From the NCBI GenBank assembly GCA_002478885.1, contig DLKC01000073.1, positions 62,001 to 126,000 of the forward strand: a stretch of DNA of 64,000 nt, written 5' to 3'. The stretch's first letter is position 1; every line of letters begins with the position of its first letter. Below the pieces are notes generated by a model, which had not been told where the DNA came from, did no database searches, and saw only the letters and a program-made list of their open reading frames with translations. Source of the stretch: Chitinophagaceae bacterium UBA7600 (GTDB lineage: Bacteria > Bacteroidota > Bacteroidia > Chitinophagales > Chitinophagaceae). Of this stretch, positions 1 to 7,972 are shown piece by piece. Position numbers and translations under genes: made by a program.

Positions 1-1
1 T

Positions 2-460
2 CCTGTTGATGACAGCAACGCACATGAATTGTTCAGTATAGAAAATCTTATTACAGATATTCAGAAAAGCGTGAATGCCGTTGAAATGGCCTCCAGGAAA
101 TTCCGCGATATTGCCGTTATCGGCGGGCTTATATTCCAGGGTTTCCCCGGCGAACAGAAAAAAGCGCGTCACCTGCAATCTTCAGCCAGCCTGCTTTTCA
201 AGGTATTCAGTGAATATGACCCGGAAAATATTTTGTTGAGGCAAGCCTACCAGGAAGTATTCGACCAGCAAATGGAAGAAGTTCGTTTGCGTAATGCACT
301 CCGGCGCATCGGCAGCAACCCAATAAAAATAATGTTCCCCGAAAAACTAACGCCACTCTCCTTCCCGATCATCGTCGACGGGCTAAGTCGTTACAATCTT
401 TCCTCGGAGCGAATTGAAGACAGGATAAAAAGAATGCAGCAGCAACTGGAGCGTGACTAG
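2..460 (+). CDS. Lhr-like ligase-associated DEXH helicase, C-terminal fragment
   Basis: The frame is open from base 2, so the gene begins before the window; only the last ~150 residues are seen. The ending (PLSFPIIVDGL, then SSERIEDRIKRM) resembles the extreme C-terminus of the large Lhr-type helicases that are genetically linked to an ATP-dependent DNA ligase, an exonuclease and the PdeM phosphoesterase. Known role of the family: ATP-driven DNA unwinding in a DNA-damage response. The helicase motor motifs lie outside the window. A pdeM gene lies 6.6 kb downstream on the same strand, which supports the call. It could be another Lhr paralogue; the family assignment rests on the C-terminal motif only. 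Confidence 0.7.
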   Translation, partial: PVDDSNAHELFSIENLITDIQKSVNAVEMASRKFRDIAVIGGLIFQGFPGEQKKARHLQSSASLLFKVFSEYDPENILLRQAYQEVFDQQMEEVRLRNALRRIGSNPIKIMFPEKLTPLSFPIIVDGLSRYNLSSERIEDRIKRMQQQLERD

Positions 461-495
461 GTCTTTTACCCGGCTCCCGGAAAAGCATGTGGCTT

Positions 496-541
496 CGGTG
501 CCTGGTAGCACTGGCTTATCCGTCATCGCTCACTGGTACTG
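496..541 (-). repeat. Degenerate copy of the dispersed intergenic repeat
   Basis: CTGGCTTATCCGTCATCGCT followed by CACTGGTAC resembles the second half of the 4502-4580 copy. It would form an inverted pair with the copy at 613-671, on the helicase side of the gap. The dyad core is lost. Confidence 0.35.
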
Positions 542-612
542 CAGAAGCAGGTCGGAGCAACCGGGGTTTAAAAGGGAATTTACTTTCCGTCATTGTTGAC
601 CTCCTGACTATT

Positions 613-671
613 GTACAAGTGTGCGACGTAAGAAAAGCCCGGCAGCATTACTGCTGCCGGGCTCAAAAAAA
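613..671 (+). repeat. Dispersed intergenic repeat, type A copy
   Basis: Begins GTACAAG, has the core GTGCGACGTAA and ends GCCGGGCT-CAAAAAAA. Here the CCGG end has become, or been replaced by, a perfect 12-bp hairpin that works as the desaturase terminator. The CAAAAA end faces the desaturase 3' end at 690. Confidence 0.75.
631..663 (-). terminator. Intrinsic terminator of the desaturase gene
   Basis: A perfect 12-bp stem (AGCCCGGCAGCA / TGCTGCCGGGCT, 4-base loop) is followed on the minus strand by TTTTCTT. It lies 27 bp after the desaturase stop and is embedded in a repeat copy. Confidence 0.85.
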
Positions 672-689
672 TATATACAAAAAGATTGA

Positions 690-1439
690 TTAATAATCTG
701 CCGGAACAGGCTGTGCCAGCGGTTGAATAACCCGCAGTTTCATCAACAGCAAAATGATGGGGTAACAAAAATCTATCTCGCCTTTCTTTGCTGCGAAATT
801 GATGCGTGAAGGATATTTATGGTGATTGTTATGATAGCCCTCGCCCATCATCAGCACGTCTACCTTAAAAAGGTTTTTAGATGTATTGTCGGTCTCAAAA
901 TTTACGTTGCCATATTTATGCGCGAACCAGTTGATGATTACGCCGTGCAAAGGGCCCATCACTGCATGAACAGGTATTAACAAAAACCACCAAAGCGATG
1001 GCGCGAATAGGGAGTAGATGAGTATGTACACGAGTATCCAGAGTATACGTGACAAATTGCTGTCGCACCATTTGTCAAACCAGGTCCACTCCGGAACATT
1101 CTTAGTGAATTTATCTTCCACTTCGCTTGTGCCGCTCATGATTGCGGCATATGTTTTTTTCGTACGCCACATCATGGCGAAAAGATTGTCGTCGTAAGAG
1201 GGAGAATGTGGATCGAGTTCAGTATCGGTATACGCATGATGCACGCGGTGCAGAATGCCATAAGCCTTGGGACTTAAATACGAAGAACCTTGTGTAATAT
1301 AAGTGAACACAAAGAAAAAGCGTTCCCATGGTTTGCTCATGGTAAAAGCTTTATGGGCAGCATACCTGTGAAGGAAAAAAGTCTGGGAAAATAACGACAA
1401 ATACCAATGCAGAATAAAAAACACGATGATAACGTACAT
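690..1439 (-). CDS. Fatty acid desaturase (acyl-CoA or acyl-lipid delta-9 type)
   Basis: 249 residues, a membrane di-iron desaturase that would introduce a cis double bond into a saturated acyl chain at the inner membrane. The three histidine boxes are all present: HRYAAH (residues 24-29), HRVHH (64-68) and HNNHH (203-207), and an extra His lies in NWFAHKYG (171-178). Hydrophobic segments at about 1-22, 36-52 and 130-165 are the membrane spans. The protein is somewhat short for the family because the N-terminal hairpin is brief, but it starts at a clear ATG and no upstream extension is open. It is transcribed alone, with its own terminator. Likely role is control of membrane fluidity. The exact substrate cannot be told from sequence. 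Confidence 0.9.
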   Translation of the reverse strand: MYVIIVFFILHWYLSLFSQTFFLHRYAAHKAFTMSKPWERFFFVFTYITQGSSYLSPKAYGILHRVHHAYTDTELDPHSPSYDDNLFAMMWRTKKTYAAIMSGTSEVEDKFTKNVPEWTWFDKWCDSNLSRILWILVYILIYSLFAPSLWWFLLIPVHAVMGPLHGVIINWFAHKYGNVNFETDNTSKNLFKVDVLMMGEGYHNNHHKYPSRINFAAKKGEIDFCYPIILLLMKLRVIQPLAQPVPADY

Positions 1440-1672
1440 AATAAAAATTTACTTGGCCATTTGCAATGGCTTAATATTTACGAAGAAAAAACAACAAGGG
1501 ATTTCGCACACTTCCTGTTCAATTTACTGACCTTAATTTTACAGGTGGTGCAACATTCGTGATACCAGATTGAGCGGGACCATGTAATTCTAAAAATCAG
1601 GACGCGAAGATAAGCCCCGGCAATTAATTAACCTGTTATAATTTGAATTGTTGCAACAGTTACCGGCTATAT

Positions 1673-1713
1673 AAAAAGCCTTTGAATATTTAATTGTATT
1701 CAAAGGCTTTTTT
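1673..1713. terminator. Bidirectional terminator after leuB
   Basis: Perfect inverted repeat (AAAAAGCCTTTGAATA / TATTCAAAGGCTTTTTT) with an 8-base loop; on the minus strand it closes the leu-cim cluster 18 bp after the leuB stop. The rest of the 1440-1730 gap shows nothing I recognise. Confidence 0.88.
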
Positions 1714-1730
1714 ATTTGGTAAATAACTTT

Positions 1731-2804
1731 TTATAAATGCGCAAGCACTTCGGCGCCCATGGCGTGAGTGCCCAAAATTTTGCCCGCATCTGTAGTCGCA
1801 TTGGCGATATCTCTTGTGCGGTACCCGTCTTTTAACACCTTGTCAACCGCGCTGATTACTGCTTCAGACTCCGCCTTCATGCCAAAAGAAATATCTAACA
1901 GCAAGGCCGCTGAAAGGATAGAGGCTAAAGGATTTGCTACACCTTTACCTGTTATGTCGTGTGCAGAACCATGTATAGGCTCGTACACGCCAGTGCCATC
2001 GCCAACAGATGCAGAGGCAAGCATGCCCATTGAACCCGCAATCTGCGATGCCTCATCGGTAAGAATATCACCAAAAAGATTAGCCGTAACCACCACATCA
2101 AACCTGCGCGGATCTTTGATAAGCAACATGGCAGTAGCATCAACAAACTGGTGCTCCACTTCCACATCCGGGTAATCGAGCGCAACCTTTTGCACCACTT
2201 CACGCCAAAGGCGACTCGTTTCAATTACGTTGGCTTTATCCACAGAACATAATTTCTTTCTTCTTGTGCGTGCAGCATCAAATGCTTTACGGGCTATGCG
2301 CTCCACTTCGTAACGGCTGTATTCTGCCACATCATAGGCAGTGTCGCCATTATTCTTTCTGCCTTTCTCACCGAAATAAATGTCACCGGTAAGTTCGCGG
2401 AAAAACAGGATGTCTGCACCTTTCAATATTTCCGGTTTAATGCTGGAAGCATCAAGCAGTTCATCAAATAATTTTATCGGCCGAAGATTTGCATATAACC
2501 CGAGTTCTTTACGCATTTTAAGTAAACCCTGTTCTGGGCGAACCTTTGCAGAAGGGTCGTTATCATATTTCGGATGACCAACAGCGCCAAACAAAACAGC
2601 ATCTGACTTACGCATTTTTTCCAGTGACTCATCCGGCAAAGGGTTACCGGTAGCTTCAATTGCCACATGTCCAATCAATGCTTCATCATAAGTAAACTCA
2701 TGACCAAATCGCTCAGCTATTTTGTCCAATACTTTTTTACCAACTGCAGTTACTTCCTGCCCGATTCCGTCTCCCGGAACAATGAGAATGTGTTTTGTTG
2801 CCAT
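1731..2804 (-). CDS. leuB: 3-isopropylmalate dehydrogenase
   Basis: 357 residues, full length for LeuB. It oxidises and decarboxylates 3-isopropylmalate with NAD to 2-oxoisocaproate in leucine synthesis; in the citramalate route the same enzyme acts on methylmalate to give 2-oxobutyrate. Visible family features are the N-terminal PGDGIGQEV, the substrate arginines in LLKMRKELGLYANLRP, the metal-binding aspartates in NLFGDILTDEAS and the NAD-site run GVYEPIHGSAHDITGKGVANP. It is the last gene of the minus-strand cluster leuC-leuD-cimA-leuB, 98 bp after cimA. Those 98 bp hold imperfect GTGAATA-like repeats in inverted orientation, with no coding. Confident on family homology and context. Confidence 0.97.
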   Translation of the reverse strand: MATKHILIVPGDGIGQEVTAVGKKVLDKIAERFGHEFTYDEALIGHVAIEATGNPLPDESLEKMRKSDAVLFGAVGHPKYDNDPSAKVRPEQGLLKMRKELGLYANLRPIKLFDELLDASSIKPEILKGADILFFRELTGDIYFGEKGRKNNGDTAYDVAEYSRYEVERIARKAFDAARTRRKKLCSVDKANVIETSRLWREVVQKVALDYPDVEVEHQFVDATAMLLIKDPRRFDVVVTANLFGDILTDEASQIAGSMGMLASASVGDGTGVYEPIHGSAHDITGKGVANPLASILSAALLLDISFGMKAESEAVISAVDKVLKDGYRTRDIANATTDAGKILGTHAMGAEVLAHL

Positions 2805-2902
2805 GTTATGAGTAGTGAATGATGAATGGCCAGTTGTTGTTTGTGAACAGTTTTGCGGTGTTTGATTGAACCACTCACCACTAACTATTCACTCTTGACC
2901 TC

Positions 2903-4468
2903 TTAAATTATATTAAGCATTTTTTGTGTAGCCTTTATTGCCGAAACAGTCTGGTCGCTGTCCAGGCCTCTTGTTTTAAATTCTTTACCATTGTGCATCC
3001 AGGTAATAATTGTTTCGCACAAAGCATCTGTTTTGCCGCCGGGCGGAATTCTCACAGCATAATCGGTAAGCAGTGGCAGTACAATATTTTTCTTTACGTA
3101 TACCATTTTCAATGCGTTCATAAAAGCGTCATATTGTCCATCACCCTGTGCGTGCTCTTCAAATATTTCGCCATTAAAATCGATATGTATGGTTGCAGAA
3201 GGACGCAGGTTTTTTGAATGCGTCAATACATAATTTGCAATCTGCACCTTTTCTTCGATGGTATTGCTATCAAGAACATCGCTGATGATATAAGGCAAAT
3301 CAGCCTGTGTAACTACTTCTTTCCTGTCACCAAGTTCAATGATACGTTGTGTTACTTTTTTAAGGTCTTCGTCGGTAAGATGAATCCCTAACTGCTGCAG
3401 GTTATTTTCAATATTTGCTTTGCCGCTTGTTTTACCCAAGGCATATTTACGCTGGCGGCCAAAACGCTCCGGCATAAGATCATTGTAGTAAAGATTATTT
3501 TTCTTGTCTCCGTCAGCATGTATGCCCGCAGTTTGAGTGAATACATTTTCGCCTACCACGGGCTTATTCACCGGTATACGAAAACCAGAAAACGTTTCTA
3601 CCAGTTTGCTAACCTTGTACAGGGACTTTTCATCAACAGATATCCTGACGTTCTTTTCGTAATCATTCAGCACTGCCACAGCGCTGGCAAGCGGGGCATT
3701 GCCTGCTCGTTCGCCCATGCCATTCACAGTGAGATGCAACCCATGCACCCCGGCCTTAACTGCTTCGAGTACATTGGCTGTGCCAAGATCATAGTCGTTG
3801 TGTGCATGAAAATCAAAATGCGTATGCGGATAACGGTTTACAATTTCATGCAGGTATTCATAAGTCTCAGATGGGATAAGTACGCCAAGCGTGTCTGGCA
3901 ACAAAATACGTTTAACGGGTTGCTCCGTAAGAAAATCAAGATACGCCATCACGTAATCTTTTGAATGGCGCATACCATTGCTCCAGTCCTCGAGATAAAC
4001 ATTGCATTCTATGCCATGGCTGTTGGCAAGCGATATCATTTCACCAACTTCATTAAAATGTTGAGCCGGTGTTTTCTTCAACTGGTGCGTAAGATGGTTT
4101 AGTGAACCTTTGGTAAGCAGGTTCATCACTTTGGCACCCGCTTCAAGCATCCATTTCACAGAGGTATCTCCATCAACAAATGTGAGTACTTCAACACGGT
4201 CTATGTATCCATTGGCTGTGGCCCATTCGGTAATTTTTTTCACAGCCTGGAACTCACCTTCAGAAACACGCGCCGAAGCAATCTCAATGCGGTCTACCTT
4301 TAGTTCGGTAAGTAAAAGCTGGGCAATCGTTAATTTTTCTAACGCAGAAAATGATACCCCGCTTGTTTGCTCACCGTCACGAAGCGTGGTGTCCATTATT
4401 TCTATATACCGTTTCGCTTTTCCCACAGTTTTAATCGTTGATGCTGTCTCTTCCAAAATGGTTTGCAT
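2903..4468 (-). CDS. cimA: (R)-citramalate synthase, Leptospira-type (alpha-IPM synthase family)
   Basis: 521 residues. Likely condenses pyruvate and acetyl-CoA to (R)-citramalate, the first step of threonine-independent isoleucine synthesis. The catalytic start of the DRE-TIM barrel is DTTLRDGEQ (residues 26-34; R30, D31), the metal-binding HAHND lies at 221-225, and the C-terminal allosteric LeuA-type domain covers about 390-521 with RIPPGGKTDAL. From memory, whole stretches (NLLTKGSL, VYLEDWSNGMR, FTQTAGIHADGDKKNNLY, PERFGR) match Leptospira CimA more closely than LeuA. It sits between leuD and leuB, whose products carry out the following steps. An isopropylmalate or homocitrate synthase remains possible because substrate specificity was not tested. 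Confidence 0.82.
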   Translation of the reverse strand: MQTILEETASTIKTVGKAKRYIEIMDTTLRDGEQTSGVSFSALEKLTIAQLLLTELKVDRIEIASARVSEGEFQAVKKITEWATANGYIDRVEVLTFVDGDTSVKWMLEAGAKVMNLLTKGSLNHLTHQLKKTPAQHFNEVGEMISLANSHGIECNVYLEDWSNGMRHSKDYVMAYLDFLTEQPVKRILLPDTLGVLIPSETYEYLHEIVNRYPHTHFDFHAHNDYDLGTANVLEAVKAGVHGLHLTVNGMGERAGNAPLASAVAVLNDYEKNVRISVDEKSLYKVSKLVETFSGFRIPVNKPVVGENVFTQTAGIHADGDKKNNLYYNDLMPERFGRQRKYALGKTSGKANIENNLQQLGIHLTDEDLKKVTQRIIELGDRKEVVTQADLPYIISDVLDSNTIEEKVQIANYVLTHSKNLRPSATIHIDFNGEIFEEHAQGDGQYDAFMNALKMVYVKKNIVLPLLTDYAVRIPPGGKTDALCETIITWMHNGKEFKTRGLDSDQTVSAIKATQKMLNII

Positions 4469-4501
4469 ACCGTTATGATTAATTCGAACTTTTTGATTGC
4501 A

Positions 4502-4580
4502 TTTTTTGTTGCCAGGTTCTACCGTTGCTCATCGCCTGCTGTAGTATAGTGCCGGCTTATCCGGCATCAACTACTTGTAC
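4502..4580 (-). repeat. Degenerate dispersed repeat (one or two decayed copies)
   Basis: TTTTTTGTTGCCAGG, CATCGCCTGCTG and then GCCGGCTTATCC, CATCAACTACTTGTAC follow the repeat's order, but the dyad core has been lost. It forms an inverted pair with 4658-4716 in the leuD-cimA gap. Confidence 0.5.
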
Positions 4581-4657
4581 TTTCTGTCCATTAACCGGAT
4601 ATCGCGAATCGTTAATTAAACCAATACTGGTTCTCGATGGACGATTCGTGTTACACT

Positions 4658-4716
4658 GTACAAGAGTGCGACGCAAGGAACGATGCTACAAAGAACAAAT
4701 GCCGGGCTACAACAAA
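4658..4716 (+). repeat. Dispersed intergenic repeat, type A copy
   Basis: GTACAAGAGTGCGACGCAA, then GATGC, then GCCGGGCTACAACAAA. The A-rich end faces the leuD 3' end, 10 bp away. It sits inside the leu cluster, so it is probably transcribed in the polycistronic message. Confidence 0.85.
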
Positions 4717-4726
4717 TCAATTTCGC

Positions 4727-5323
4727 TTAATACGCACTTGTAGCTGCGTATGTGCCTATTTCTTCTTTCATCGCCTGCAAATAATCGATATCATCAAAGC
4801 CATTGATCATGTTGTGTTTTTTGTAACCGTTAATGGCAAATGACTCGTTCTCGCCGGTTGCAATAATGGTGATCGTTTGCGCCGGCAGATTTACTTCCAG
4901 TTGAGCGTTAGGATCGGCTTCAATTGCAGTAAATATCTTATCAAGAAAAGCCTCGCTCACTGTTACCGGCAGTATGCCTATGTTGAGTGAATTGCCTTTA
5001 AAAATATCGGCAAAAAAACTTGAAACTACGCACCGGAAACCATAATCGTAGATTGCCCAGGCAGCGTGTTCACGACTGCTGCCGCTTCCAAAATTTCTGC
5101 CTGCAACGAGGATTTTACCCGAGTAAATGGGGTTATTTAAAACGAAGTCCTGCTTGGGAGAATCATCGCTATTGTAACGCCAGTCGCGGAAAAGATTGTC
5201 GCCAAAACCCTTACGTTCGGTGGCCTTCAAAAAACGCGCAGGAATGATTTGATCTGTATCAACGTTTTCAATTGGCAGTGGTACTGCTGAACTTGTTAAT
5301 ACCGTGAATTTGTCGTAAGCCAT
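4727..5323 (-). CDS. leuD: 3-isopropylmalate dehydratase small subunit
   Basis: 198 residues from the ATG at 5323 (MAYDKFTVL); an upstream in-frame ATG at 5344 would add seven residues, but the family normally starts a few residues before the conserved VDTDQIIPARFL. LeuD is the swivelling small subunit of isopropylmalate isomerase and pairs with the iron-sulfur subunit LeuC. The signature NFGSGSSREHAAWAI lies near residue 85, and the C-terminal region is complete. It lies 88 bp after leuC. A hairpin-prone run (GCCGCA...TGCGGGC) occurs in that gap. Family and context agree, so confidence is high. Confidence 0.96.
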   Translation of the reverse strand: MAYDKFTVLTSSAVPLPIENVDTDQIIPARFLKATERKGFGDNLFRDWRYNSDDSPKQDFVLNNPIYSGKILVAGRNFGSGSSREHAAWAIYDYGFRCVVSSFFADIFKGNSLNIGILPVTVSEAFLDKIFTAIEADPNAQLEVNLPAQTITIIATGENESFAINGYKKHNMINGFDDIDYLQAMKEEIGTYAATSAY

Positions 5324-5411
5324 ATTTTTAGCTTTTAGCCGCAAGCCATCAGCTGCGGGCTTTATTTTTAATACTTGAAATTTGTTTATTGCTTTTTGAG
5401 CCCTGACATTC

Positions 5412-6815
5412 TTATAACAGTTCTCTTGGATCTGTTACCACACCCGTTACAGCGGCTGCTGCTGCCACCAGCGGGCTGGCAAGCATTGTTCTAGCGCCGG
5501 GTCCCTGGCGGCCTTCGAAGTTCCTGTTACTGGTGCTTACTGCATATTTGCCCGCAGGAATTTTATCATCGTTCATGGCGAGACACGCAGAGCATCCGGG
5601 CTGACGCAACTGGAAACCTGCTTCTGTAAGTATATCTAGAATGCCTTCTTCTTTGATTTGCTGCTCAACGATATGAGAACCCGGAACGATCCAGGCAGTA
5701 ACGTGATCGGCTTTTTTACGGCCTTTTACAACAGAAGCAAAAGCGCGGAAATCTTCAATGCGGCCATTCGTACAACTACCAATAAAAACATAATCTACCT
5801 TCTTACCGATCATTGCATCTTCTTCGTGAAAGCCCATGTAGTTAAGCGATTTGTCATAAGAAGCTTTACCGCCTTTCAGTGATTCAGCTTTAGGGATATG
5901 CTGGCTAATGCCGATGCCCATGCCCGGATTTGTACCGTAAGTGATCATCGGCTCAATGTCAGCAGCATCGAACGTGTATTCCATATCGAAAGATGCACCT
6001 TCGTCTGTTTTCAGCGTTTTCCAGTAAGCCAATGCTTTTTCCCAGGCCTCAGCTTTTGGAGCTTTTTCACGGCCATTGATATAATTAAACGTTGTTTCGT
6101 CAGGGGCGATCATTCCACCACGAGCACCCATTTCAATGCTCATGTTACAGACAGTCATACGGCCTTCCATGCTCATATTGCGGAAAACCTCACCGGCGAA
6201 TTCCACGAAATACCCGGTTGCGCCAGCAGCGGTAAGCTGTGAAATAATGTAAAGCACTACGTCCTTAGGTAACACGGCCTTATTGAGTTGACCATTTACA
6301 TTAATGCGCATTTTCTTTGGTTTCGGCTGCATAATGCACTGCGACGATAGCACCATTTCCACTTCTGAAGTTCCAATACCAAAAGCGATTGCTCCAAAAG
6401 CGCCATGCGTGGATGTATGTGAGTCGCCGCAAACGATGGTCATACCGGGTAGTGTAATGCCATTCTCGGGACCAACCACATGCACAATGCCATTTTTCGG
6501 ATTTCCCAAACCCCAATGCGAAATGCCGTATTTGGTGGCATTCGTTTCCAACGCTTTCAACTGGTTTGCCGAGAGTGGATCTGCTACTGGCATATGCTGG
6601 TTAATAGTGGGTGTATTATGATCGGCTGTTGCAAACGTGCGGTTGGGGAACATAACCCCTATGCCCCTGCTTTGCAATCCAAGAAAAGCAACCGGGCTGG
6701 TAACTTCATGGATAAAATGCCTGTCGATAAATAAAACGTCTGGGCCGTCTTCGATCTTTCTTACTACGTGACTGTCCCACACTTTATCAAACAGGGTGCT
6801 GGCGGTATTACTCAT
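5412..6815 (-). CDS. leuC: 3-isopropylmalate dehydratase large subunit
   Basis: 467 residues, full length. With LeuD it isomerises 2- to 3-isopropylmalate (and citramalate to beta-methylmalate). The three [4Fe-4S] ligands are C348 (in GSCTNGR), C408 and C411 (in GCSACLAMN). The aconitase-family run [13 protein letters not shown] is at 129-141, and [20 protein letters not shown] near the C-terminus is typical. It is the first gene of the cluster as seen here. The 5' flank up to 6882 is A/T-rich, without a clear promoter. No leuA or ilv genes lie in the window, so the leucine entry enzyme must be elsewhere. Confidence 0.97.
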   Translation of the reverse strand: MSNTASTLFDKVWDSHVVRKIEDGPDVLFIDRHFIHEVTSPVAFLGLQSRGIGVMFPNRTFATADHNTPTINQHMPVADPLSANQLKALETNATKYGISHWGLGNPKNGIVHVVGPENGITLPGMTIVCGDSHTSTHGAFGAIAFGIGTSEVEMVLSSQCIMQPKPKKMRINVNGQLNKAVLPKDVVLYIISQLTAAGATGYFVEFAGEVFRNMSMEGRMTVCNMSIEMGARGGMIAPDETTFNYINGREKAPKAEAWEKALAYWKTLKTDEGASFDMEYTFDAADIEPMITYGTNPGMGIGISQHIPKAESLKGGKASYDKSLNYMGFHEEDAMIGKKVDYVFIGSCTNGRIEDFRAFASVVKGRKKADHVTAWIVPGSHIVEQQIKEEGILDILTEAGFQLRQPGCSACLAMNDDKIPAGKYAVSTSNRNFEGRQGPGARTMLASPLVAAAAAVTGVVTDPRELL

Positions 6816-7059
6816 TATTTCAGGTATTTAAAAATGATTCGCAGGTATTAAAAAATCAGGACGCAAAATTCGAGAATTTAAGTGAAAGGGACACAATTGT
6901 TCCCTTTTTATTTTGAGGCAAAGCCCAAAACGTTGAATAAAATTCAAGTATTTATAAAATTTTTAGATAAATTCTACAAACAAACGTTCGGTTATGTCGG
7001 CAATAAGCTGCTGCCAACATATCCAATAACAAATCCGTGTGCCACAAAACAGCTTCTTC

Positions 7060-7067
7060 TATATTTG
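7060..7067 (+). promoter_or_regulatory. Possible -7 box for pdeM
   Basis: TATATTTG matches the Bacteroidota TAnnTTTG -7 consensus. No convincing -33 TTTG is seen at the right distance. If it is used, the pdeM start must lie after it (TTG at 7080). Confidence 0.4.
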
Positions 7068-7079
7068 CCTTCAAAAAAA

Positions 7080-7739
7080 TTGGCGCCCGTTTATCACGAT
7101 ATTAATGGGGATACTTTCTGGCTATTACCCGAAAGAGCGGTTTACTGGGAGCAGCAAAATTCACTCATCATTGCCGATCTGCACCTGGGCAAAACCGGCC
7201 ATTTCAGGAAATCGGGTATTGCCGTGCCACAAGCCGTTTACAAAGAAGATCTTCAACGCCTTTTTGCCCTTATTCAATACCACAAACCAGAGCAACTGAT
7301 CATCGTCGGCGATATGTTTCATAGCCGCGAGAATAAGGAAATGGATTTTTTTACACGCTGGCGGAACGACCTTTTTCAACTAAACATTGAGTTGGTGAAA
7401 GGCAATCATGATATACTGCATAACGACTGGTACAGCCAAAACAGCATAAAGCTTAACAGTTCGCGGTTGCGGGTTGGCAGTTTTAGTTTTGTGCACGATC
7501 CTGCCGAAGCAGCAATCAGCGAAACCGAAGAAATGTTGTATTGTTTTTCTGGTCACGTGCATCCCGGCATCCGCATCAGCAGCGGAAGCAGGCAGTCGCT
7601 TAGTTTTCCCTGTTTTCATTTTTCCGGCGGAGGCGCCGTGTTGCCCGCATTCAGCCAATTCACGGGCTACGTCATCATTAAACCCAAAAAGCAGGATGCC
7701 GTTTACGCAATTGTAAATAAAACGCTTATCAAACTTTGA
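7080..7739 (+). CDS. pdeM: Ligase-associated DNA-repair metallophosphoesterase PdeM
   Basis: About 220 residues of calcineurin-like phosphoesterase. Metal-binding motifs are in order: IADLHLGKTGHFRK (D-x-H), GDMFHS (GD-x-x-x-x), KGNHD (GNHD) and SGHVHPG (GHxH). The HLGKxxHFRKxG run after the first motif is typical of PdeM (COG1407), a predicted 3' DNA-end-processing enzyme linked with an ATP-dependent ligase, exonuclease and Lhr-like helicase. The start is uncertain: the frame is open back to a GTG at 6882, with TTG codons at 7065 and 7080, and no in-frame ATG exists early in the gene. I chose 7080 because a -7-like box overlaps 7065 and homologues begin about 12-15 residues before the LLPERAVYW segment. 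Confidence 0.85.
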   Translation: MAPVYHDINGDTFWLLPERAVYWEQQNSLIIADLHLGKTGHFRKSGIAVPQAVYKEDLQRLFALIQYHKPEQLIIVGDMFHSRENKEMDFFTRWRNDLFQLNIELVKGNHDILHNDWYSQNSIKLNSSRLRVGSFSFVHDPAEAAISETEEMLYCFSGHVHPGIRISSGSRQSLSFPCFHFSGGGAVLPAFSQFTGYVIIKPKKQDAVYAIVNKTLIKL

Positions 7740-7767
7740 CTATAGTTGTTAATGCAATCGAAGAATA

Positions 7768-7821
7768 ATGAGCCTTGCATTCGCCTTTCATAGCATCAGT
7801 TGTTGCGTCGCACTCTTGTAC
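7768..7821 (-). repeat. Dispersed intergenic repeat, type A copy
   Basis: TTGCGTCGCAC (7803-7813) then CTTGTAC. It is downstream of pdeM and forms an inverted A/B pair with 7864-7925, with about 40 bp between them. The CCGG end is degenerate (GCCTTGCAT). Confidence 0.8.
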
Positions 7822-7863
7822 GTTCGGTCAACAATCAGCAACCGCCGATGACAATGTTACGTA

Positions 7864-7925
7864 CGCTGAAGTGAGTGACACAACAGGCGACGCCACCTGT
7901 ACTTCAGCCGGTACCAAAATAAAAA
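7864..7925 (+). repeat. Dispersed intergenic repeat, type B copy
   Basis: CTGAAGTGAGTGACACAAC, AGGCGACGCC, then GCCGGTACCAAAAT. The A-rich end runs directly into the U-tract of the rhamnosidase terminator. Confidence 0.88.
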
Positions 7926-7953
7926 ACCTGCCGGCCAAACGGCGCGACAGGCT
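7921..7953 (-). terminator. Intrinsic terminator of the GH78 gene
   Basis: On the minus strand a stem of about 10 bp (CCTGTCGCGCC / GGCCGGCAGG, one bulge, GTTT loop) is followed by TTTTTTATTTT. It lies 20 bp after the rhamnosidase stop. Confidence 0.8.
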
Positions 7954-7972
7954 TTGGGTATATGCACGAATT

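Noticed and set aside
487..693. 68-codon plus-strand frame
   Set aside because: It runs through a degenerate repeat, a repeat copy and a terminator; no family resemblance.
2805..2902. GTGAATA-like imperfect repeats in inverted orientation between cimA and leuB
   Set aside because: Low-complexity, microsatellite-like run common in this phylum; no evidence for a function.
3518..3964. 148-codon plus-strand frame inside cimA
   Set aside because: Antisense to a fully conserved enzyme.
5337..5366. Hairpin GCCGCA...TGCGGGC between leuC and leuD as a terminator or attenuator
   Set aside because: On the coding (minus) strand it has no U-tract and contains a bulge; not listed as a terminator.
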